Positions 1-8,971 of a DNA stretch of 64,000 nucleotides are shown here, in pieces. Source of the DNA: Cloacibacillus porcorum (GTDB lineage Bacteria > Synergistota > Synergistia > Synergistales > Synergistaceae); the NCBI RefSeq assembly GCF_001701045.1, contig NZ_CP016757.1, positions 1,915,501-1,979,500 of the forward strand, given 5' to 3'. The translations under genes were made by a program, and so were the position numbers. Every line of letters starts with the position of its first letter. Positions within the stretch are counted from its first letter, which is position 1. The notes under the pieces are model-generated. The model was not told where the DNA came from. It did not search any database and worked only from the letters and a program-made list of their open reading frames with translations.

Positions 1-845
1 TCGTTTGCCTTATCGAAGCGGCCCTTCATGCCGACGACCACACCCTTGGGAATGAACTGCGAGGTGACATCTACACAGACGTCGAGAAGCCCTCCCGGAT
101 TGTTGCGAAGATCCATAATGATGCCCTTCGCTTTCTTGTCAGCCGCCTTTTTGATGGCGGCGCGCAGCTCTCCATCGGTCTTGAGGTTAAAGTGATTCAG
201 CTTTATGTAGGCAATACCGTCGTTAAGCATCTCCATGCGCACAGTCTTGATCTTGATGATCTCACGCACGATCTTTACCGGTATCAGCTTGTCAACGTTC
301 TTGCGGCGTATCTGGATGGTCACCGGTTTGCCCGCGGGGCCGCGCAGCATCTTTACGACTTCGTCGCTGTCCATCCCCATAACGTTTTTGTCATCGACTT
401 TGATGATCTCGTCGAGCGGCTTGATTCCGGCGCGGTCGGCGGGTGTATCCTCAATGGGGGCGATTACTATCGTGCGTCCGTCGCGCGAGGCCATGTAAAT
501 GCCAAGGCCGCCGTACTCGCCCTCCATCTCCATGTTTTCCTCTTCAAGGGCCTTCGGTTCCACAAAGCGCGTATAGGGGTCGTCAAGGGATTCAACCAGC
601 CCCTTAAGCGCGCCGTAGTACATCTTCATGTCGTCGACCTTGCCCTTTTTGTCGCCATCCACCTGATAGGTGGAGAGCGCGAGCTTTACCTGTTTCATTA
701 TTGCCAGCTGCTGCGGTGTGAAGGGCAGGCTCTTTTCCCAATCGGCGCCCACCGCCTGGGGTATTTTATAGAGTGAGACGCAGAGAAGCGCCCCTATCAG
801 CATCCCTGCGGCGATGTTCAATATCTTCGATCTCAAATCTATCAC
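1..845 (-). CDS. S41-family C-terminal processing protease (CtpA/Prc type), partial
   Basis: Periplasmic serine protease fragment; the C-terminal part lies beyond the window start. The visible 281 residues start at a GTG (843-845) behind GAAAGG. They hold one N-terminal membrane or signal segment (about residues 7-24), a helical lead-in, a PDZ domain (about 100-185, with GLGIYMASRDG and the GPAGKPV turn) and the start of the S41 core, including the DLRNNPGGLL motif that is typical of the family. The catalytic Ser/Lys lie outside the window and cannot be checked. It lies downstream of the EnvC-type gene with a 24-base gap, so it probably belongs to the same FtsEX/EnvC transcription unit. Family members trim or degrade periplasmic cell-wall enzymes; that role here is inferred from context. 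Confidence 0.9.
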   Translation of the reverse strand, partial: MIDLRSKILNIAAGMLIGALLCVSLYKIPQAVGADWEKSLPFTPQQLAIMKQVKLALSTYQVDGDKKGKVDDMKMYYGALKGLVESLDDPYTRFVEPKALEEENMEMEGEYGGLGIYMASRDGRTIVIAPIEDTPADRAGIKPLDEIIKVDDKNVMGMDSDEVVKMLRGPAGKPVTIQIRRKNVDKLIPVKIVREIIKIKTVRMEMLNDGIAYIKLNHFNLKTDGELRAAIKKAADKKAKGIIMDLRNNPGGLLDVCVDVTSQFIPKGVVVGMKGRFDKAN

Positions 846-869
846 GTACCTTTCTTTTATCTTTTTCTT

Positions 870-2090
870 TTACTTGTTGAGGTACTTAAGCGGGTTAACC
901 GCGTTGCCGTTTACGCGCACCTCAAAGTGGAGGTGGTTGCCGGTCGCGACGCCGGTTGAGCCGACACGGCCTATCACCGTCTGACGCGTCACCTTCGCGT
1001 CCTCCGTCGTCTCTATCTTCGAGAGGTGGGCGTAGACGGTGGTAAGGTTTCCGCCGTGGTCGACGATGACGACCTGACCATATCCGCGCATCCAGCCCGT
1101 GTAGAGGACCTCGCCAGGATCGGCGGCTTTGACAGGCGTCCCCTTCGGGGCGGCGATATCAAGTCCCGTATGGGTTATCTTCGTCTTAAATACAGGATGC
1201 ACACGCGTACCAAACTGGCTGGTTATCGTTCCCTGTATCGGCCAGGCAAGACGTCCGCCCTTATAGTAGTTCGGAGTCGGCGTGACAGGCTTTCCCTGCT
1301 TCCTGTTGGCCTCGTCGCGCAGGCGTTTTTTCTCAGCGAGCAGCCTCTTTATCGCCGACTGCATCTCCTGCGAGGCTCTTTGCAGCTCGGCCTGTTCGGC
1401 CATGAAGAGCTTTTTATCCCGGCGGACCTTGGCCAGCAGCTCATTGCGCTCGTCGGCGGCGCTTTTTAGTTCCTTGTTCTGCTGTTTCAGCTCATTGGTC
1501 TGCCCTTTGAGACGCAGATGCTCCTTGCGCAGCTCTTCCTGCGTCATCGTCAGGCGGCGTTTCTGCTCTATAAGGTCGTTGATGAGCTTCTGGTCCTGCT
1601 CCGCGATCTTACCCAGAAGGTAAGAGTTCGCAAGCGCGTCCTCCGCACCCTGCGATGAAAGCAGGAGGTTGAACTCGGCGACACCGCCGTATTTGTAGAT
1701 GTTTACGAGCCGCTTTTTAAGTATCTCCTGAGCGGCGCTGATGTTTTTATTAGCTTCCTTTATATTGTTTGAGAGGGTGAAGATGTTGTTCTGCACCTTT
1801 CTCATCTTGAGGCTCACGACATTGACCTTCTGTTGGGTCACCGTTATCTTCTGGCTCAGGATACCAATCTGCTGCGTAACGTTCTTTTCTTTGCGCTGTG
1901 TCTCTTTGATGTTTTTGTTAACCTTCGACATCTGGCTCTGTATCTTCTGATATTCGCGCTCCTGCTGCTTTATTTCCGCCTCTATCTGGGCCGCCGTCTT
2001 CGCCGCGGCAAGTGTCGGCAGCGGAGCGCATAGCAGCACCGCCGCGGAGAAGAACGCTATCAGCCGGACTCTTTTTGTTTGGATGCCCAT
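870..2090 (-). CDS. envC: EnvC-type murein hydrolase activator with M23 (LytM) domain
   Basis: 406 residues. There is a Sec signal peptide (about 1-29), a long charged coiled coil (about 31-265) and a C-terminal M23 peptidase domain (about 285-402). This is the architecture of EnvC, the periplasmic partner of FtsEX that controls peptidoglycan splitting at division. The zinc and catalytic ligands look intact: H307 and D311 in HTGLD, H355 in YAHL, H386 and H388 in HLHFEV. E. coli EnvC is degenerate at such positions and acts only by activating amidases, so this protein may itself be a DD-endopeptidase. It sits 16 bases after ftsX, which strongly supports an FtsEX partnership. The gene symbol follows family and context. 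Confidence 0.88.
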   Translation of the reverse strand: MGIQTKRVRLIAFFSAAVLLCAPLPTLAAAKTAAQIEAEIKQQEREYQKIQSQMSKVNKNIKETQRKEKNVTQQIGILSQKITVTQQKVNVVSLKMRKVQNNIFTLSNNIKEANKNISAAQEILKKRLVNIYKYGGVAEFNLLLSSQGAEDALANSYLLGKIAEQDQKLINDLIEQKRRLTMTQEELRKEHLRLKGQTNELKQQNKELKSAADERNELLAKVRRDKKLFMAEQAELQRASQEMQSAIKRLLAEKKRLRDEANRKQGKPVTPTPNYYKGGRLAWPIQGTITSQFGTRVHPVFKTKITHTGLDIAAPKGTPVKAADPGEVLYTGWMRGYGQVVIVDHGGNLTTVYAHLSKIETTEDAKVTRQTVIGRVGSTGVATGNHLHFEVRVNGNAVNPLKYLNK

Positions 2091-2106
2091 AACTGGCGCC
2101 GCAGGG

Positions 2107-2991
2107 TTAAAGCGGCTTGGCCGCCTTCCTGATAAATTTCTCCACGGCGATAAGGCTCGCGAAGAGGCTCACCACCGTCCCGCAGCAGATAAGCACGAGG
2201 CTCAGCTTCGCGAGAAGCCGCGGCGATTCAATAAATGAGAGGAACGGCAGCATATCTTTCAGGCGGGCCACCGCGCTGAAGTAGGAATATCCCAGAGCCG
2301 CTGAGGCGACAAGCGCGCCAGTCAGCCCCAGGATGAACCCCTGGATGACAAAGGGAAAGGCGACGTAGGTGGAGGTCGCTCCAACCTTCATCATCACGTC
2401 TATCTCCTCGGCGCGCGAGTAGACCGCTATCCTGATAGTGTTGAAGAGGACCACGCCGCTAGCTGCCAGCGCGACGATGAGCATCACTAAAGAAAAGCGC
2501 TCAACGAAGGTCGAGAGGCGCGTCAGCTTCTCCGCAACATGTCCCGCGTATACTATATCGTCCACATCGGGGATCGCCATCAGCATGCGGGCGGTCTCCG
2601 AGACCTCGGCGGCGCGGCTGACGCGCACCTCGATGCTCGCGGGCAATGGGTTGGAACCTAGCAGCGTCACCGCGTTGGCCTGGTTTCCAAGGCGTGCGCG
2701 CAGTCTTTCCAGGGCAGTTTCTTTGGTGATTATTTTTACACTTTTAACGTTGCGCATCGCTTTTATTCTCTTTGAGGCAGCCTCAAGGTCGGTGTCAGGC
2801 TTCATGTAGGCCTGTATTGAGAGCTGATTTTCCATCGTGCCGATCACATTTCTTATGTTGAGGATAAAGAGCATCGTCGCCCCGATCACGAAAAAGACGG
2901 ACATGGCGGTAAAGACCGTCAGAAGGCTCATGCCGAAATGACGCCATACCAGACGCCATCCGTCTCTCAGAATATATTTAATACGTGACAT
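2107..2991 (-). CDS. ftsX: Cell-division permease FtsX
   Basis: 294 residues from the chosen ATG. There is a short cytoplasmic N-terminus, TM1 (about 25-45), a periplasmic domain (about 50-160) and three C-terminal membrane segments, which is the FtsX/MacB-like permease fold. With FtsE it forms an ABC-type complex that transmits ATP hydrolysis across the inner membrane to a periplasmic hydrolase or activator, here presumably the adjacent EnvC-type protein. The frame is open upstream to an ATG at 3018. I prefer the ATG at 2989-2991 because an AGGAGG lies 11 bases before it and it reduces the overlap with ftsE to 14 bases. The overlap suggests coupled translation. Confidence 0.9.
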   Translation of the reverse strand: MSRIKYILRDGWRLVWRHFGMSLLTVFTAMSVFFVIGATMLFILNIRNVIGTMENQLSIQAYMKPDTDLEAASKRIKAMRNVKSVKIITKETALERLRARLGNQANAVTLLGSNPLPASIEVRVSRAAEVSETARMLMAIPDVDDIVYAGHVAEKLTRLSTFVERFSLVMLIVALAASGVVLFNTIRIAVYSRAEEIDVMMKVGATSTYVAFPFVIQGFILGLTGALVASAALGYSYFSAVARLKDMLPFLSFIESPRLLAKLSLVLICCGTVVSLFASLIAVEKFIRKAAKPL

Positions 2992-3673
2992 CAGCCTCGT
3001 AGCCTCCTTCCTTGTCATCGCGGACGATGCGTCCGCGTCTTATCTCAACGACGCGGTGCCTGTAGGTATCGACGATCGCCTGGTTGTGCGTAGCCATGAT
3101 GACGGTGGTCCCCGCGGCGTTGATGTCAAGCATTAGCTGCATGATCTCGTCGGCCGTGTGGCTGTCGAGGTTTCCCGTCGGCTCGTCTGCCAGTATCAGC
3201 GACGGCTCGTTGACGATCGCGCGCGCGATAGCGAGACGCTGCTGCTCGCCGCCTGAAAGCTGCGGCGGATAAAGGTTCCGGCGCCGCCAGATGCCGACCG
3301 TCTTCAGAACATCCGCAACACGCTCCTCTATCTCACGCGATGGCACCCCCATCACCTCGAGCACAAAGGCGACGTTCTCAAAGGCGGTGATATTTGGCAG
3401 CAGGCTGAAATCCTGAAAGATGACGCCGATATCGCGGCGGAACAGGGCCAGCTCAAAACGGCCCATCTTACGCAGCGCGCGCCCGCCGACGCTGATGTGT
3501 CCCCTTGAGGGAATGACTTCACGGAATATGCAGCGCATAAGGGTCGTCTTGCCGGAGCCGGTCTCACCCACCAGATAGACGAATTCTCCCCTGTCTATAT
3601 TAAGATAAACATCTTCCAATGCAACGATATCCGGCTCAAATATCTTTGTGACGCCGGAAAATTTTATATCCAT
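2978..3673 (-). CDS. ftsE: Cell-division ATP-binding protein FtsE
   Basis: 231-residue ABC ATPase with Walker [10 protein letters not shown] (about 37-45), the Q-loop FQDFSLL, the signature [14 protein letters not shown], Walker B LILADEP and the H-loop histidine in MATHN. Length and motifs match FtsE, the cytoplasmic ATPase of the FtsEX division complex. The stop overlaps the start of ftsX. Upstream, 8 bases separate it from the transketolase-like pair, so the division genes appear to be co-transcribed with envelope-assembly genes. Confidence 0.93.
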   Translation of the reverse strand: MDIKFSGVTKIFEPDIVALEDVYLNIDRGEFVYLVGETGSGKTTLMRCIFREVIPSRGHISVGGRALRKMGRFELALFRRDIGVIFQDFSLLPNITAFENVAFVLEVMGVPSREIEERVADVLKTVGIWRRRNLYPPQLSGGEQQRLAIARAIVNEPSLILADEPTGNLDSHTADEIMQLMLDINAAGTTVIMATHNQAIVDTYRHRVVEIRRGRIVRDDKEGGYEADVTY

Positions 3674-3681
3674 ATTTCAAA

Positions 3682-4629
3682 TTACCTCCTGCGCAGCGCC
3701 CACGCCTGAGCGGACGCGTCAACGATCTCTTTCCAGGTCAGTCCGTAGTACTCGCGAAGCTCTTCGGGAGTACCGCTGTTTACAAATTGATCCTCCACCG
3801 CCACACAACGCAACGGCACCGGATATGTCCGGCCCAGGCACTCCGCAGCCGCGCCGAAGAGGCCGCCGATGTTGCCGTGTTCCTCCGCGACGACGCAGCA
3901 GCCGGTCCGACGAACAGATGAAAGCAGAACGCTTTCGGGGAAGGGCTTCAGACTGTAGCAGTCTATGACCTCGGCGCTGATGTTCTGCCGTTCAAGCTGC
4001 TCCGCAGCAAGCAAGGCCTGGCTAACCATGATACCACAGGCACATATCGTTACGCCAGTTCCGCTGCGAAGTATCCGCGCCCCGCCCAAACGAAATGATT
4101 CGCCGTAGGAATCGTCCAGTGCCGGCACCGGCGTGCAGCCGAGCCGCATGTATAGCGGCGCGGACGTATTTTCACTCCTCTCAATGATGCCCCTGAGGGC
4201 CGCCATGTCGGAGGGAATAAAGACGTTCATATTGGGAATGGTGCGCATAAGGGCAAGGTCTTCCAGCAGCTGTACGGAGGCCCCCTCGTGCGCGCAGGAG
4301 AGTCCGCCGTTCAGCGCCGCGATGCGCACAGGAAGCTTTGGCAATGCGATCGCCTCGCGTATCTGCGCATAGCCGCACCCCGTAAGTTCGGCGACGCGCC
4401 CCAGCAGCCAGGTTTTTTTACCGGCGATCGCGCTGCCGGCGGCCCGCGTAAGCGCCCCTGCCACCGAGGACTCCGTCCGAATATACTTTTCCGGAGGCAG
4501 CCTGTCAAAAAGCTCCGTCTCCGTCACCTCTTCGGTCGTAAGCAGCAGGAAGTCTTCATTATTCAGCGCGTATTCCGTGATCAGCTCACAAAAGGCGGCA
4601 AATGTCGATATCTTTTCGTTAGTGCTCAT
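3682..4629 (-). CDS. Transketolase-like protein, C-terminal (pyrimidine plus C) half; probable pseudoenzyme
   Basis: 315 residues with the fold order of a split transketolase C-subunit: a pyrimidine-binding domain (about 5-165) and a transketolase C domain (about 180-300, with AVEDQFVNSGTPEEL). The family landmark PERF..GIAEQN is here PEKYIRTESSVAGAL, so the catalytic Glu of AEQ is replaced by Val. The usual THQ substrate histidine region reads HEGASVQLLED, without that His. The start overlaps the end of the N-half gene by 11 bases. Transketolase chemistry is therefore unlikely. A structural or regulatory role in envelope-polymer synthesis is possible but unproven. The fold assignment is solid; function is unknown. 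Confidence 0.8.
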   Translation of the reverse strand: MSTNEKISTFAAFCELITEYALNNEDFLLLTTEEVTETELFDRLPPEKYIRTESSVAGALTRAAGSAIAGKKTWLLGRVAELTGCGYAQIREAIALPKLPVRIAALNGGLSCAHEGASVQLLEDLALMRTIPNMNVFIPSDMAALRGIIERSENTSAPLYMRLGCTPVPALDDSYGESFRLGGARILRSGTGVTICACGIMVSQALLAAEQLERQNISAEVIDCYSLKPFPESVLLSSVRRTGCCVVAEEHGNIGGLFGAAAECLGRTYPVPLRCVAVEDQFVNSGTPEELREYYGLTWKEIVDASAQAWALRRR

Positions 4630-5446
4630 TGGATTTTACCTCCAGTTCTTCCAGCGCCTGATCCAGCTCTCCCATACTCAGCGAATGGGCGGTCTCGGAC
4701 TGCCCCGAATCAGATACGGAGAGTCCCAGTTCACCCTCTATGGAAACGAAGAGCGCCTTTGGGCCGCCCTCTTTGAAGTCAAAGGAATTGCAGGCCTCCT
4801 CGAGCGAGCGGAGGTCTTCCGCAACCGCCTGTCTTACATCCCAGCCGCAGGAGGAGAGCATTCGTATGTTGTCTGTCCTGACGCTCGAACCACCGACGGC
4901 CTCCGACAGGCGTGTGGCGATCACGATAAGAAGGTTAGGAACGCGGCAGAGGCCGATATGTTTCATTTCATTGATAAATTCTTCCGATGAAAACGAATGA
5001 CCTCCGGTAAGAAATACAACGCGCGGTTTTTCCTCCTCGCGGGATAACTCCTTCGCGATGGCCGCGGCCATCGCCACCGCTGGCTGCACCGTGAGACAGG
5101 GCGCGTCGATCCCCGGAGTCCTCTTGAAATCCGGCAGCGCCTGAAGCATCGCGCCTAAACGGCGGTAGTGCCACAGATGTTCCCTCTCAAAGAAGCCCCG
5201 CCGCGCTAGCACGGCATAGAGGGCGGGAATTGCCGCAGGTATATCCGTTATGAAACGGTCGCGATCCCTTCGGCTCGGTTCGGAGGGAATGAGCAGCAAC
5301 TCCTCCCAGTACAGGTAGACAAGCAGGCCGGCGGCAGATATAGAGGTCTCAAAGGGACCGGAGCGCGCCAGACCAACCATACGCAGGACATCCTTTCGTA
5401 CCTCGGCCGCTATCGATTTCAGCTCTTCAATTCTTTTGTTATCCAT
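4619..5446 (-). CDS. Transketolase-like protein, N-terminal (ThDP-domain) half; probable pseudoenzyme
   Basis: 275 residues aligning in order with transketolase N-subunits, but key cofactor positions differ. The family GHxG near the N-terminus is SGPFETS. The SKGHAAPALY segment reads TDIPAAIPALY. The GHPD histidine is gone (QALPDFKRTPGID). The Mg-ThDP motif GDG..N is TGGHSFSSEE with no downstream Asn. The surrounding helices (ALYAVLARRGFFE, PGIDAP, AVAMAAAIAKEL) are still recognisable. The reading frame is intact and overlaps neighbours by 8 and 11 bases, so it looks maintained rather than decaying. Position between csaB and ftsE suggests a cell-envelope link (inference). Confidence 0.78.
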   Translation of the reverse strand: MDNKRIEELKSIAAEVRKDVLRMVGLARSGPFETSISAAGLLVYLYWEELLLIPSEPSRRDRDRFITDIPAAIPALYAVLARRGFFEREHLWHYRRLGAMLQALPDFKRTPGIDAPCLTVQPAVAMAAAIAKELSREEEKPRVVFLTGGHSFSSEEFINEMKHIGLCRVPNLLIVIATRLSEAVGGSSVRTDNIRMLSSCGWDVRQAVAEDLRSLEEACNSFDFKEGGPKALFVSIEGELGLSVSDSGQSETAHSLSMGELDQALEELEVKSNEH

Positions 5447-6449
5447 TTATATCACCTAAAACGCCGCGCAGCCCCGCAGTAAATTTCTCACGCACCGCCG
5501 CGGCGGCTTCGCTTTGCACAGTATCATCGTTCAGTTTGCCAAGCCTTATCGGGTCTTCACCCACTACCTCGACATTATAGCGCATACAGAAGCCTAAAAC
5601 CTTCGGATCATAGGCACATCCGGCAAGCGGAATTCCGGCCAGCAGACAGAGCACCAAAAAGTGCAGCCTCATGCCAACCGCTCCCGACGCGCCTTTAATG
5701 GCCGCCGAAAACTCCTCCAAGTTCCTCACAGTTATTATATCGCGGATTTTTACATCTTGCAGAGACCTCAGTCTCTCAATCTCCGCGGCATCCTCCGCGG
5801 CAAGGGCGACGCCGCGCACCTCGCAGCCGTTCGCCTCAGCGGCCTCGCGGCACCTCGCGGCCGCCTTCCGCGCAAGATCACCGTATCCGGGACGCGCGTT
5901 AAAAAGGATCAGAGGCTCTTTTACCGCGTTTTTTTCCGGTGCAAGCGACATCACGAGGTCGGGGGTGAGCTCGGCGCTCAGGCCAAGTTCCCCGGCCATT
6001 TTCAGCGAACTTTCGTCACGCACGCTTATATACGAGCAGAGCGAAAGAGCCAGGCGCGCAACGGCCCGCGCAGCCTTTGAGCGCAGCGGGCCGACAGACT
6101 GACCCACAGCCCATATCCTCAGCCCTTTCACCTTAGCGATCAGCATCACCGCGCAGTAGTAGAGGCATGAGCGCAGACTGGTACTATCCTGAAAGAGGCC
6201 GCCGCCGCCGAGAAGCAGAGTACGGCTCTCCGAGCAGGCTTTCGTCACTTCGCCGAGCCGCCAGCGGTTGAAGGAAACGACGCCGAAGCGTTCTTCACTA
6301 TCAGCCGGCGCGGAGGAAAGGATGGCGATCCGGCTTTGCGCAACTCCGGCCTCACGCAGAAGAGAGACGGCGGCCTCGGCAAGCAGCTCATCGCCGAGGT
6401 TGCCGAAGCCGTAGTATCCGAGAAGGAGTACGTCGTATTTTTTCCCCAA
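5439..6449 (-). CDS. csaB: Polysaccharide pyruvyl transferase, CsaB family
   Basis: 336 residues from a TTG start (6447-6449) preceded by AGGGAGA. The product begins MGKKYDVLLLGYYGFGNLGDE, with the family's N-terminal G-Y-x-G-x-x-N-x-G-D signature. The open frame runs further upstream to 6566, but that stretch overlaps the DUF5693 gene and does not look like the family. The C-terminal half has GAVGMRLHFLVLCLLAGIPL, typical of pyruvyl transferases. CsaB transfers pyruvate from PEP to a cell-wall polysaccharide, creating the anchor for SLH-domain S-layer proteins. Its neighbour, a DUF5693 membrane protein, is a common csaB companion in other phyla (recalled, not checked). Confidence 0.88.
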   Translation of the reverse strand: MGKKYDVLLLGYYGFGNLGDELLAEAAVSLLREAGVAQSRIAILSSAPADSEERFGVVSFNRWRLGEVTKACSESRTLLLGGGGLFQDSTSLRSCLYYCAVMLIAKVKGLRIWAVGQSVGPLRSKAARAVARLALSLCSYISVRDESSLKMAGELGLSAELTPDLVMSLAPEKNAVKEPLILFNARPGYGDLARKAAARCREAAEANGCEVRGVALAAEDAAEIERLRSLQDVKIRDIITVRNLEEFSAAIKGASGAVGMRLHFLVLCLLAGIPLAGCAYDPKVLGFCMRYNVEVVGEDPIRLGKLNDDTVQSEAAAAVREKFTAGLRGVLGDING

Positions 6450-6468
6450 TTTTTCTCTCCCTAGGGAG

Positions 6469-8379
6469 CTAAAGGCTTTTTGAAACTCTCCGCCAAAGCG
6501 GAATAAGGACAAAGTGCAGAGCCGCCACGCCGACCGTTCCAAGCAGCAGGCCAAGCCACCAGCCATTGAGCACGCGGATCACACTGAGGTAAAGGAGCGT
6601 GTGGAAGTGGCAAAAGGTGTTCACCGCCGAACAGAAGGCGAGCACCGCGGCGATACGCACCACCTCGCGGTAATGCGGAATATACTTACTGCGCACCAGA
6701 TACCAGTACAGAACGAGCGCCGGATAGCCGATAAGGAACTCCTTAGTCCGCGGACGCACCACCATCACGCGCTCCATGAAGTCACGGAAGGCCACCTCCA
6801 GCGCGGGAACATTCGAGACGTTGTCGCTGCGCAGCGCCATCACGAGCATCGCCAACAGCATAACGCCGATCAGCACCAGCTCGCCCCATATCGCGGGACG
6901 CACAATGATCTCACCGATCGTCTCCGGATGAACGCGCCGCGTAAGGTCATGGAAGAGCAGCAGCAGCGGCGGCAAAAGCAGCGTGAGCTTGACGCCTGAG
7001 AAGGGCGTCAGCCGCAGCGCCGCCGCGGAAGTTCCGTAAAAGGAGGCGATGGAAAGGCCTCCGGCAACGACGATAAGCAGGCCGATAACCGCGCCTCTTA
7101 GACGCCGCTCCGATCTCTCAAGCGCCGTCATCGCCCCTTCGGTGGCGGCCAGAGCGCCGCAGAACCCGCCAAGCAGTTTCGCGGCAAAGGATATCTTCCA
7201 CATCGCTCCGCCGAGCAGGATACCGGCCGCTAAGAGGAAAAGAGCCTGAGCCTGTTTGACATCCCCATCTTCCGTACCTTTGAGCCGTGAGATATAGAAC
7301 CAGAGTGTAAAGAGTATAACCAGCCCGCAGGCAGCCGCTCCGGCCAGCGGCGCGGGCCAGCCGGGCAGCGGTTCAGGCCAGCCCAGATGATAGCCGCGCG
7401 CCTCCAGCGCCCCCTTGTAAGAGGCGAGATCCGCTGTGAATATCTCCAGCCGTCCACCCATCTGCAGATCGTAGGGATGGACCATAATGAAACGTATTGA
7501 GCGCTCGTGTACCGCCCTGATAAAACGATCGGCTATCGAGCCGCGGTTTATGCTGCGCGATATTATTTCGTCGCGCGTCAGGCTGTGCATCGGAATGACA
7601 AGATGGCCGATCTTCGCGGCCAGCTGCGGCACGCCTATCTGCTTTACAAATTCCACCTGCGAGAGCGTGATCCCCTTGTCCTTCATCACCTTGGCAAGGG
7701 GACCGATCTCCGGGTAGCCGGAGACGATCAGACCGGCGGGAATTATGTTCCTGATTTGGGGGAACCTCTCCGTTAGAAAGAGGAAGGCATCGGCGACATT
7801 TTTTCCAGAGGCCGGTGTGCAGGGTCCGGGGCGGAAGAGCACAGGTATATTATGCTTCGAGGCAAATTCAAGCGCGGAGATGTCGGGGACAAAGGCGGAA
7901 AACTTGAACTCTTCCACGGTTCCAGGCAGCAGGATAAAGTTGTATTCACCATCGGCAGCCAGCTTAGCGGCGGGAAGCTTTATTTTGATGTATTCATAGA
8001 ATATATCAGCGTAAGAGAGCTTTGCAGGATAACGTAAAACAGCCCTGTTAGGCTCCTGCTCAGCGTCATTAACGCTGAGCAGCGAAGCGGCGGAGCCGAA
8101 ACGCAGCGGCAGCGGGTTGTGGATCGCAAGCTCGTCTCCCGTATATTCGGATACCGCCATACCCATGACGCCGAGTCCGTTTATCTTCCGCCACACCGCG
8201 AGCGGCGTTTCAGAAGACTGATAGGCAAGCGAGGTAATATCCTTATATTCCGTAATAAAGGCAACTGTCTTATTCGAGTTTTCCGCGCGCAGACGCGAGG
8301 TGAGTCCAACCAGCGCCAGCAGCATCGCCAGCAGCAGTGCCGCGTACAGCAGTGTGCGTTTGTTTATCCTATTTATCAT
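6469..8379 (-). CDS. DUF5693 family polytopic membrane protein
   Basis: 636 residues. One N-terminal membrane segment (about 9-29) is followed by a large extracytoplasmic domain (about 30-340), then roughly eight membrane helices to the C-terminus. I match it to DUF5693 by architecture, length and its place directly next to csaB; the biochemical function is not established. It overlaps maf by 11 bases and leaves a 19-base gap to csaB. A role in assembling or exporting the pyruvylated wall polymer is a reasonable inference from the neighbourhood. Confidence 0.75.
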   Translation of the reverse strand: MINRINKRTLLYAALLLAMLLALVGLTSRLRAENSNKTVAFITEYKDITSLAYQSSETPLAVWRKINGLGVMGMAVSEYTGDELAIHNPLPLRFGSAASLLSVNDAEQEPNRAVLRYPAKLSYADIFYEYIKIKLPAAKLAADGEYNFILLPGTVEEFKFSAFVPDISALEFASKHNIPVLFRPGPCTPASGKNVADAFLFLTERFPQIRNIIPAGLIVSGYPEIGPLAKVMKDKGITLSQVEFVKQIGVPQLAAKIGHLVIPMHSLTRDEIISRSINRGSIADRFIRAVHERSIRFIMVHPYDLQMGGRLEIFTADLASYKGALEARGYHLGWPEPLPGWPAPLAGAAACGLVILFTLWFYISRLKGTEDGDVKQAQALFLLAAGILLGGAMWKISFAAKLLGGFCGALAATEGAMTALERSERRLRGAVIGLLIVVAGGLSIASFYGTSAAALRLTPFSGVKLTLLLPPLLLLFHDLTRRVHPETIGEIIVRPAIWGELVLIGVMLLAMLVMALRSDNVSNVPALEVAFRDFMERVMVVRPRTKEFLIGYPALVLYWYLVRSKYIPHYREVVRIAAVLAFCSAVNTFCHFHTLLYLSVIRVLNGWWLGLLLGTVGVAALHFVLIPLWRRVSKSL

Positions 8380-8971
8380 TATAGATCCCCCATTGCTCCG
8401 AAAGTGCTATCCCCATCTCAGCAAACATTTGGCTGACACGAAAGAGAGGAAGCCCGACGACATTGAAATAGCAGCCATCTATACGCTCCGCGAGAAGCGT
8501 ACCCCTCTCCTGGATCGCATAGGCTCCGGCCTTGTCCATACTCTCCCCCAGCGCGATATAGGCCAAGATATCTTCTTTTCCCAGCGGCCGGAAGGTGACG
8601 CGAGTCTCTTCAGCATTTATAAGTTTACGCCCGTCCGGAGCGATCAGAGCCACTCCGGTAAATACCGAATGTGTACGTCCGGAGAGCTCCGCGATCATCT
8701 CGGCGGCCTCCCCTTCGCTATTCGGCTTGCCAAGTATACGTCCCTCAAGAGCTACCACCGTATCGGCCCCGAGCACCCAGTTTCCCAGGAAACGGGAGGC
8801 GACGCTTGAGGCCTTCTCTTCGGCGAGGCGCTTTACAAGCTCCGCCGGAGGCTCGCCGTCGATCTTCTTTTCATCAACCTGCGGCGGGATAACCTCAAAA
8901 TTCCAGCCAAGGCCTGCGAGCAGTTCGCGCCGCCGCGGGCTGCCGGAGGCCAGTATGATCTTACCAATCAT
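8369..8971 (-). CDS. maf: Maf-family nucleoside triphosphate pyrophosphatase
   Basis: 200 residues with the Maf hallmarks: ASGSPRRRELL at the N-terminus (about 8-18), GADTVV (about 68-73), LGKP, SGRTHSVFTGVAL and DKAGAYAIQERG. The DKAGAYAIQ form is typical of the dTTP/UTP pyrophosphatase subfamily (YhdE type), which removes non-canonical nucleotides and influences septum formation in some bacteria. The start overlaps the DUF4321 stop (ATGA). The C-terminus (GLPLFRVSQMFAEMGI) is complete. Confidence 0.93.
   Translation of the reverse strand: MIGKIILASGSPRRRELLAGLGWNFEVIPPQVDEKKIDGEPPAELVKRLAEEKASSVASRFLGNWVLGADTVVALEGRILGKPNSEGEAAEMIAELSGRTHSVFTGVALIAPDGRKLINAEETRVTFRPLGKEDILAYIALGESMDKAGAYAIQERGTLLAERIDGCYFNVVGLPLFRVSQMFAEMGIALSEQWGIYNDK

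Noticed and set aside
3682-5446. A functional split transketolase of the pentose phosphate pathway
   Set aside because: The GDG-N Mg-ThDP motif, the catalytic Glu and substrate histidines are all absent although the fold is recognisable.
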